NCBI RefSeq assembly: GCF_003573695.1
Contig: NC_039362.1
Span: forward strand, 111,021,120 to 111,085,119
DNA length: 64,000 bases
Direction of reading: 5' to 3'
DNA from: Papaver somniferum
Lineage: Eukaryota > Streptophyta > Magnoliopsida > Ranunculales > Papaveraceae
Part shown: positions 56,137 through 64,000 of the stretch, in pieces
Layout: the number at the start of each line of letters is the position of its first letter
Position numbering within the stretch: position 1 is the first letter of the stretch
The notes under the pieces: model-generated
Database searches by the model: none
The model's input: only the letters and a program-made list of their open reading frames with translations
Told to the model about the DNA's origin: nothing
Position numbers and translations under genes: made by a program

Positions 56137-59100
56137 TGTGAGTGGGGAAAAACGATTTGCTGGTTTTTACGGAATTGAAGAGTCGACCGTGTGGAGACTC
56201 CTTGAACCAAGTGAAATGTTGAACCTCACACAGATGCACTGCAAGAAGGGAGTGCTTTAATTTCGAGAGATCAATCTGTAAGACCCCGGCCTAAACCAAG
56301 AACAATGGTCGTTCCAGAGTCAATTCGGTCACAAGAGAGGATGGGTTGGTCTGTAGGAGGGAAGCTGAGAAATGCGTGAGATCAATGGTGATCTGAGATT
56401 GTAGGTGTGTTGTGAATTCAGCGTGAAAATGCTCTGAATGATTGAATTTTTGCTCAATTAAGAGTAATTTCTGTGAGTTCGTGTAGACGAAAGATTGTCC
56501 TTATGAACTTTGATGAGAAATTGCTCGTTTTGGAGAATGTTGTTCGATTGTTCGAAAAACCTCTGTCTTTTAAATCAGGATTCCGAGACATTTTATAATG
56601 TCGTAGTTGAAAACACCATGATCCCATGAAGTGTGACAGTTGCTGGAATCAGAGAGTGGGAAATGGGGAAATCGTGTTAAAACCAATTACTCATCGTGCA
56701 GAGACTTGGTTAACTTTCCACCCACTACTTTTCTGACTCTTCCAACTGATAGCACGACTTGCTCACACTCTCATCGTGGCTGAACACACGTGCCGTAGAC
56801 CGCCAGACCAAAATCCTAGTTAATATCCCCCCATGTGACACGATTGAAATCTCGTGATTGTGGAGTTAATTGCTGACTTTATAGGACGATGAGTCCATGT
56901 AGCGCTGAGTTGAACATGTGTGCAAATGTTTCGAAACTCATGAATTTAATGTGTCTGCTGAGACGAGGTATCATTATAACCTAAGACGAGCAAAACTGTG
57001 TTGCTAAATTGTTGAATATTGATAGTTGAACCAATATTCTTTGATTTGAGAAAATATTGCTAGTCTGAGCGAATATTGCTAATTGAGTAAATATTGTCGG
57101 TTCGAGCGAATATTGCTAGTTCGAGCAAATATTGCTAGTTCGAGCAAATATTGCTAGTTTGAACAAATATTGTTCTTTTGATGAATTGTTGGTAGCTAGA
57201 CCAAATAAAATGTTAATTTAAGTTACTGACTGCTGAGTCGAGCAAAATAAATATGAATATCAATCATGGAATCAACATAAAATTATTAGAGTGTTCGAAT
57301 CTTCACAGAATCACGCTTCTACAGAGCTCTAGATTCAAAACCATAATTTTACCGAAATAATGATTTATTGCAAATCAACACGGGACCTGCTACATGGGAT
57401 GACGGGTTCACCATATAACGCCCAGATGCTCGGATGAGCAAAAAATACCAAAGTCTCTTGAGGACCAGTTGGTGAAAGAATGATTAAATGCTGGTTTAAT
57501 CATTTACTGAAATAATGCTCGTGTGAGCAACAAATCATAAAACCTGATGTAGAAAATGTGAGGGGCCGACCAAGAGGTCGTGAGACCGGCTCTTGATGGT
57601 CATGGGACCAGTAGATGGTCGTTTGAGCGAACTTCCAATTGTTTGGAAAGAGTTCGAACCTAATATGAGCAACTGAGCAAATTAGGTTAAAATCATTAAA
57701 ACATGCGGGACCAGCTGTTTGCAAGCCTCAGGGTCACCCTTGGTCGGTCAAGCGGATGTGCCCGTGTCACCATAGTGTCCGTGCTTCAGTCCTGAGAATT
57801 TTGATATTTTCTGATGCACGTTTGAGCAACATTTGGAGAAAATATGCAAAATCCATGGTTTTGCTGAAACCGGCAAAAATACATGAGATGATGAAAATAA
57901 TAAACAAACAAGGAATCACAAGGTGTGGGACCGTCCACGGCTAGGGAATGGCCGGCCGACAGATACGCGGTCCCACATGCTTTTTCCAGTTTTATGTGAT
58001 TTTATGTATTTTCTCTGATTTGAGGGAAATTTCACGAAACTGGAGAGTTTGGTGAAATTAGGGAACTCTCATGAGAGATAAAATAATAATAAAATAGGGA
58101 ATGGGAGTGTGGGACCGGCATGGCTAAGGCTTGGTCGGTCGTCCATGAGCGCGGGTCCCAAGCCACTCTTCCCAATTTTATGTAATTTTTGATGATTTTA
58201 GCTAACTTTCATAAAATCAAAAGGATTTGTTGAAAACCAAGATATTTTGTTGAAATCAGGGAGTTTTCATGAAATCAGGAAACAAAACACCAAATAATAA
58301 TAAAATAATAGGCGTGTGGGACCGGCTAGGGCATGGCCGGCCGGCTAGAGCCCGATCCCACAAGTTTTCCCTAATTTTTTAATATTTTCTATAACTTTAG
58401 AGAAAATACATGAAATTAGGTAATTTTAGGGAAAATTCATGAAATCAAGGGAATTTTCATAATTTAAGAGGAAATAATAAAATAATGGGACGTGAGGTGT
58501 GGGACCGGCCACGGCCCAGGCACGGCCGGCTGGTGCTCAGTCCCACGACACCTTTCCCTAATTTTATTATTTTTTGATGAAATCATGTGATTTTAGAGAA
58601 AAATACATGAAATTAGGTGATTTTAGGGAAAATTCATGAAATCAAGGGAATTTTCATAATTTAAAAGAAAATAATAAAATAATGGGGCATGAGGTGTGGG
58701 ATCGGCCACGGCCAAGGCATGGCCGTCTGGTGCTCGGTCCCACGACACCTTTTCCTGATTTTATTATTTTTTGATGAAATCATGTGATGAAATTAGGTAA
58801 TTTTCATGATTTTGGGGAAAATTAGTAAAATATGATTAAAATATAAAATTGGGCGTAGGACTGGTCACGGCATGACCGGCCGGTTGGTGAGCCCAGTCCC
58901 CTGGCGCCTCTGTTAATATTTTTACTATTTTTCCTTCCTATTTTTCATAGGTTCCTCGTTCATTCGTATATTCCGAAATGTTCGTTTGCGCATTCAAAAT
59001 GCTGGTATGTGCATTATTTGTTAAGTACACTTGCACCATTTTTGCCAGGGCTTATTCGATGCTTAGACGCCTGTTCCGTTGAATATTTATTACTAACCTG

Positions 59101-59817
59101 TGGAATTCTGTTGGGAAGAACCACAGATTGAAGTAACGAAATATAACGAGGAATCGTAGAATATTGCTGAATATTCAGGCGATTAATTGACGACTCGTAG
59201 AATATTGCTGGATATTCAGACGATGGCTCGTAGAATATTGTTGGATATTCAGACGATTAAGATAATTAATTGTTGGCTCTATACTAGAAGGGCTTCCTAT
59301 CTAGGAGCATTAATTATCTTAGGGTTGAGCAATATGAACTTCTTGGAGTGTCATATTCCTCTTGCATAGTCGGGGAAAATATGGTTACATCCCGAAGATG
59401 TTGTCGCTCTATACTAGTAGACATGCTGTCTAGGAGCCGCCCAATCTTTCGATTCTATACAGTATGAGATGTGCCGTGGCCTCAGCTGAGAGACTGCACA
59501 TCTTCATCTTCTCTGAGAGACTTTCTCCATCAAAGGTGGCATGAGCTTTCATGCACAGAGACATGAGTCTCGATACTCATCCGATTGCCGGATCCGGAGT
59601 AATTACTGAAATTGTTCAGTATTCATGAGATGTGCCGTGGCCTCAGCTGAGAGACTACACACCTACACGTACTCTGAGAGACAGCCTTCTCAGTCAGAGA
59701 TTTATGACATGAGCTTTCATGCTTTAATGAGAGACATGAGTCTCAATACTCATCCGGTTGCCGAATCTGGAGTATAGTATTACAATTCTACCCTTTGTCG
59801 AAAATCCACCATCTACA
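56137..59817 (-). repeat. 5' LTR of the 16-kb element (3681 bp)
   Basis: Partner of 43903-47561 with the same repeat systems and one extra 19-bp unit. The GC-rich hairpin array is at about 57925-58900. Confidence 0.93.
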
Positions 59818-59822
59818 TGAGT

Positions 59823-60187
59823 TTAAAAAGTTTCATGATCTTAAAAGCCATTCATTACAATGTATAACTCTAGTACTTACTAAAATCTTATTAATCTTAT
59901 CTAACTACTAACACTCAATTAACTCGACTAAACTAATTCATCAATACATGAATAAATTAGAAAGCGTTATAGGGAATATGAAAACTAATCGGGGATGTGA
60001 ATTAATATCCCCGTCCAATAGTTTCTGCTAAGGGTTGTTTTTTTATGAGCAGAAATACTAAAATACCCTTTAAAACAAATAAAATTTAAATCAAACCTAA
60101 ATATTCCCACTTCATTTCAGATTCTCTTCTTCTTCACTGCCGTCTCCTCACTTTGAAATCGATTTTTTTTACGTCGCCGGTATTGTA
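59823..60187. other. AT-rich intergenic DNA
   Basis: No feature recognised. Confidence 0.5.
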
Positions 60188-60320
60188 TTAGTGATGAAGA
60201 TCATGCCGGAAGTGATGAAGACCATGCCAGAAATGATGAAGACCATGCCGTAAGTGATGAATACCATGCCAGAAGTGATGAAGACCATGCCGAAAGTGAT
60301 GAAGACCATGCCGAAAAATG
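60188..60320. repeat. 21-bp minisatellite, about six copies
   Basis: Units GATGAAGACCATGCCGGAAGT with small changes. The 21-bp period keeps a frame open on the minus strand (HGLHHF repeats), which I do not treat as a gene. Confidence 0.85.
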
Positions 60321-60938
60321 GTGCCGGTGTGCTCGATAAATAACTTACAATGTCGGCACTGTAAGTTGCGAGTACTCATTTTCTGTATATTTTCTAACAT
60401 TTGTCGGTATTGATTTTGTCGGCATCTTATATACTGGGAGTACTCATTTTAACCAAATTCATGTTACCTCAATCTTTTCCTTCTACTCTCACCCAAGTGA
60501 AATGATTATGATTTATACTAATTATTATCAAACTAATCTATTAACTTAGCTAATTATAGTTAACACTAAACATGATTAGTAAGGGGTAGAGTAGGAATTA
60601 GTTAAAATACATAGATAGGGGGAAACTCTGATTTACTATTTAAATCTCTATTTTGTCCTATTATCATATCTCCCAATTAGTTTCATGCCCCCAATTGCGC
60701 GTTCTTAAATTAAGGCGTTTTAGCTATTATTGAAAATGGGTTTTTGGTTTTAGTTCGAAATAACTCTATTTCATCTTATTTTACAGCAACTTTAAAACCC
60801 CTACAGCTGCAAAAATATGCTTCTTAACAGACGCTAACGAAGTTGATACTAAATAACATCAGAATTGCTAGAATTTTTCTGGACTCTCTCAAATGGAGTT
60901 ATGTCAGGTGAATTCGCCACTATGCCTATGTGGATGTA
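60321..60938. other. AT-rich intergenic DNA
   Basis: No gene recognised. It ends at the TRIM target site CCTTA (60939-60943). Confidence 0.5.
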
Positions 60939-60947
60939 CCTTATGTT

Positions 60948-61712
60948 TAAAGATGCACAAGAACCGAACCATCAAACCGAACACGTCCGTACCCGATGAA
61001 ACCATGAGTTTTTAAACCGAACCCGGTTGATATGTGGTTATGAATCCAAAATCCGATATAGATGGATCGGTTTATGGTTTGATGCTAAAACCGACCGAAC
61101 CCGTCTGTAAAAACTGATAGTAATTAAATTCTTAATTTTTATTTAAAATTTGATCCGGGGTTCCATACATCTTTGTTAACAATGACCCTCTACTTAGGAT
61201 AAATCTATTGGACTTATTCTCTTCTATGAATTTACTTGTAACATGCAAGAGGTTCGAATTTTTGTAATTGGCGATTCCATGAAGCTTCCAAGATCACTAC
61301 AAAATGCATAACAACAGTAACGAAGGCCACCAAAAGGAACTTAAGGTGTCATCTGATTAAGTTATAGTGGAAGGACCGATATTGTACATGCATGTCGGAG
61401 CATCTATAACAAAGTAAAGATGGCTAAAACCAGAAGATATCGAAGAAAGACTAATCAATCATGAACTGGAAAAAAATTGTATAAAATTTCCATACTTAAT
61501 CTACTTATCAGGATTAGCGGTGAATTTAGGTTGAGTAATTTTGGGTTAATGCGGGTTAATACCCAAACCCGACCAACCCGTAATGGGCAGATTTAAACCT
61601 GAACCGAAAATAAGTCGGGCGATTTTGGTTTTAAATTGTAAAACCGAGGTACTAGCGGTTTGGTAGGTGGTTTTAGGTGAAACCCGAACCGACCGACCCA
61701 TGTGCAACTCTA
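60948..61712. mobile_element. hAT-type MITE (765 bp)
   Basis: The 8-bp duplication CTTATGTT is exact (60940-60947 and 61713-61720). Termini are TAAAGATGCACA on the left and TAGAGTTGCACA on the right read inward. Subterminal AACCGAACCCG / CGGTTCGG words occur at both ends. No transposase. The insertion falls across the first four bases of the adjacent TRIM LTR. Confidence 0.9.
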
Positions 61713-61716
61713 CTTA

Positions 61717-62029
61717 TGTTGAAATTATAGTTCAAATATTATATTTAGGATAATTATTTTAAATTTTTAAAAATTTCTATAATTGTTTGTTAGATGTCCT
61801 AGTATTTAGGAAAATATTAAACACACGTTTGAATGTATGACTTAATTCCTGCATATTAGGATTTTGTTAGCGGTGGGATAATGAGAGTATTATAGGATTT
61901 TGAGTTACTGCCTATAAAGGTTAGTTTTCTATTGTAAAATAAGGAGAATTTTTATCAATGTAGTTTTGAATTTTACATTTGTTTCAATCCCTCTCTCACT
62001 CCTCTATGTGCCGTGATGGATTTCCCACA
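61717..62029 (+). repeat. 5' LTR of the TRIM
   Basis: Contains TTTAGGATAATT, GTTTGTTAGATGTCCTAGTAT and CTCTCTCACTCCTCTAT, all shared with the 3' LTR. Confidence 0.92.
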
Positions 62030-62046
62030 TGGTATCAGAGCTGGGC
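62030..62046 (+). other. Primer binding site of the TRIM (initiator tRNA-Met type)
   Basis: TGGTATCAGAGCTGGGC directly after the 5' LTR. TGGTATCAGAGC is the standard plant initiator-Met primer site. Confidence 0.93.
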
Positions 62047-62449
62047 AGAGAGTTGAGTTGAGGGAGAGTTACAAGTAAACTTGTTTTAAAAAAAAATGAT
62101 TTTATTTATCTAGTGAAAAAAGAGTGATTTTCAGAAGGAAAGTTGTTATGAAAAAAGAAGGTTCTCATTTTGTTTTTTGTGAGTACAAAAATTAATTTTG
62201 AGAGAAAAACAAAAAAGATTATTGTGATGACGGAAATGTTATTCTATGATGATGAACCAGATTATTGATTCGCATAATATATTGGGTTGGTTGAAATGAT
62301 GCTGAGATTGATCTGCTAACAATGATGATACTGATGAAGATGGAAAACGATCAAAGATATTGCTGATAATAATGATGTTAATGATACTGATGCTTGATGT
62401 TTTCTATTTCATGATGATGATAGATAATAGAATTTTAAGAAGAATATTT

Positions 62450-62463
62450 GAATTACGGGAGGG
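62450..62463 (+). other. Polypurine tract of the TRIM
   Basis: GAATTACGGGAGGG immediately before the 3' LTR. Confidence 0.75.
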
Positions 62464-62789
62464 TGTTGGAAGTATAGTTAAAATATTAGATTTAGGATAA
62501 TTCCGTTTGATTATTGAATATTTTGAAATTTGAATAATTGTTTGTTAAATGTCCTAATTTTTAGGAAAATATTAAACACACGTTTGAATGTTTGACTTAA
62601 TTCCTAGACATTAGTATTTTGTTAGGTGGTGGGATAATGAGAGTATTCTAAGATTTTGAGTTACTGCCTATATAAAGGTTAGTTTTCTATTATAAAATAA
62701 TAACGAGAATTTTTATCAATGTAGTTTTGAGTTTTACATTTGTTTCAATCCCTCTCTCACTCCTCTATTGTCGTGATGGATTTCCCACA
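62464..62789 (+). repeat. 3' LTR of the TRIM
   Basis: TGTTGGAAGTATAG...TTTCCCACA; differs from the 5' LTR by small indels and substitutions. Confidence 0.92.
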
Positions 62790-62794
62790 CCTTA

Positions 62795-63243
62795 GTGATC
62801 ATTTAGACTCATAGAAACCAAAACTAATACGACTTCCTGAGCATGCATCTTCAAGAAAAAAGGAAAAAAAATCAACAAAATGCTATAAAACGTTTTTGAC
62901 TCAAGTTTTTATCTCCTACAAAATGCTTCAGACGACAATGATATCACTTCTGGTCAGGGAAGCTATGCATTTGACGCTCAAAGCTTTAAAGAGGACACAT
63001 TATTATCATATTTTACTGAAATTTTATGTTTTTCATCTGAAAAAAAAATATCTCGATCGGTAAAAAATTACACAAAAGCCAATATTTATATTGGGTAATT
63101 ATTCAAGGCGGTGTTTACTCTTTCCTCTAGCTCGTGTTAGCCCAGCTAGACGCCCAAAATTTCATGACAAGGATGGTTTATTGGGTGAGGAAGTATACAT
63201 AAATCATTGTTAATAAATATTTTCTTTAAAAGGATTACTTATT
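62795..63243. other. AT-rich intergenic DNA
   Basis: No feature recognised. Confidence 0.5.
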
Positions 63244-63827
63244 GGATGGTCCCCGATAAATGACCAATACCATAGTTTGGTACCCAATATTTCAAATATT
63301 AATGGATGGTATCTGGATTAATGGTGGACTTTTTTTATAAATAAGTTATCTGATTTTTAAAATTTACCCTTAATAAAAAATTATCTTCTTTTCTTCTTGG
63401 AAATTTTTTTATTTATTTCTTTAATTTTTTGTTATTTATTTGATTTTACTAATATATTTTTTTATTAAAAAATGAAGGGTCTTCAATAGATCCATAAACG
63501 ATTATACCTTTATGAGGAGGGAGAGAGACTTTAAAGCTACTGAGGATTGATCTGTTTTGTTCGACAAAAGTATTTTTATCAGACAATAAAAAAAGTAACT
63601 TAAGAGAAAAATAAAAATAATCTGTAGTTATCCAGACGTTAAGGAATTGAAGAAGATAAATTTGTAACATCAGACATTTTTATTAATGAAAAACTGGAAA
63701 ATTAATTTTAAAAAATATCGGTCAAATAAAGACTTTGAAAATCGATCGTTAGTCCAGATACCATTTATTAATATTTGGAATATTGGTACAACAAACTAAG
63801 ATATTGGTCACTTTCCGGGTACCATCC
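63244..63827. mobile_element. MITE with ~75-bp imperfect inverted repeats (584 bp)
   Basis: The left arm has GGATGGTCCCCGATAAATGA, CCAATATTTCAAATATTAAT and ATGGTATCTGG. The right arm read inward has GGATGGTACCCGGAAAGTGA, CCAATATTCCAAATATTAAT and ATGGTATCTGG. ATT flanks both ends, so a 3-bp duplication is possible. No coding sequence. Superfamily not determined. Confidence 0.75.
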
Positions 63828-64000
63828 ATTAAATAGCCCAAAACAAAAACAAAAACGAAAAAAAAAAAACAATTCAAGAACATTAAAAGAGGGAAATAAA
63901 CAAATTGGAGGGGAACAAATGCAAGATAGCAGATTTATTAACAAAAAATTACTAAAAAAATAAGATTCTATTACTACTAAAAATTTCATATCCCTCGACA

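Larger units (their letters stand above)
43903..59817 (-). mobile_element. Tat-lineage Ty3/gypsy element, 15.9 kb, with antisense genes
   Basis: LTRs 43903-47561 and 56137-59817 (TG...CA) are enclosed by an exact TGAGT duplication (43898-43902 and 59818-59822). Minus-strand order: 5' LTR, tRNA-Arg type primer site, gag-protease, RT, RNase H, second RNase H, integrase; then two plus-strand genes; then the polypurine region and 3' LTR. Dual RNase H and antisense genes near the 3' LTR are marks of the Tat/Retand group. In one 120-bp LTR sample (44041-44160 against its partner) I counted four differences, so the insertion is not very young. Confidence 0.95.
61717..62789 (+). mobile_element. TRIM-type small LTR retrotransposon (1073 bp)
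   Basis: LTR 61717-62029 (313 bp), internal 62030-62463, LTR 62464-62789 (326 bp); both LTRs begin TGTTG and end TTTCCCACA. The 5-bp duplication CCTTA is exact at 60939-60943 and 62790-62794 once the MITE at its left boundary is taken out. No coding sequence, so non-autonomous. The LTRs are slightly longer than classical TRIMs. Confidence 0.93.

Noticed and set aside
60180..60330. CRISPR-like regular repeat
   Set aside because: The 21-bp units are contiguous with no unique spacers, and the DNA is from a plant nucleus.
60188..60400. A minus-strand His-rich frame (HGLHHF repeats)
   Set aside because: Produced by the 21-bp minisatellite.

Overview
The window is nuclear DNA of a flowering plant, probably a eudicot, and consists almost entirely of transposable elements nested in AT-rich intergenic sequence. 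The evidence is plant-type Ty3/gypsy elements of the Tat lineage (second RNase H, tRNA-Arg type primer site, antisense genes), hAT, FAR1/MULE and L1-type LINE proteins, a SIRE-like copia solo LTR, and plant-type introns and TATA boxes. I found no convincing single-copy host gene, rRNA, tRNA or CRISPR array, and I cannot name the species. Coordinates were derived by reading the sequence; no searches were run.

Layout. (1) 1-20366: a stack of related gypsy elements on the minus strand. An element at 1226-11233 (target duplication CACCT) sits inside the gag of an older element (1-1225 plus 11234-13671). That older element shares its 5' LTR (11456-13671) with a third element ending at 20366. All three carry gag and a protease-like domain but no reverse transcriptase, RNase H or integrase. 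On the opposite strand each carries, or shows a trace of, an antisense gene. (2) 20879-24352: a complete but inactivated hAT transposon (TSD CACCACCT). (3) 24925-27287: a copia-type solo LTR (TSD TAAAA). (4) 27650-31152: two L1-type LINE remnants in the same orientation. (5) 31153-36925: a MULE with a broken FAR1-type transposase and a convergent, intact-looking three-exon gene. (6) 36926-43902: intergenic DNA with two MITE-like foldbacks, a minus-strand LINE with RNase H, and an old direct duplication flanking the LINE. (7) 43903-59817: a 15.9-kb Tat-lineage gypsy element with 3.7-kb LTRs and TSD TGAGT. It has a near-complete pol, a gag lacking the capsid region, and two spliced antisense genes. 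(8) 59818-64000: a 21-bp minisatellite, a small hAT MITE inserted exactly across the 5' boundary of a TRIM-type retrotransposon, and a further MITE.

How the parts relate. The gypsy elements at both ends of the window share a primer binding site, LTR termini (TGT-GATGGTGG at the 5' end) and a gag/protease linker region, so they are relatives. The left group keeps capsid (in two of three copies) but has lost pol and the DTG protease triad. The 16-kb element keeps DTG and the pol catalytic motifs but has lost capsid. This looks like a complementary pair of partly defective elements. The antisense genes in the region next to the 3' LTR are the most interesting feature of unknown function; they have their own TATA boxes and introns, and in the left group a shared cysteine-rich C-terminus.
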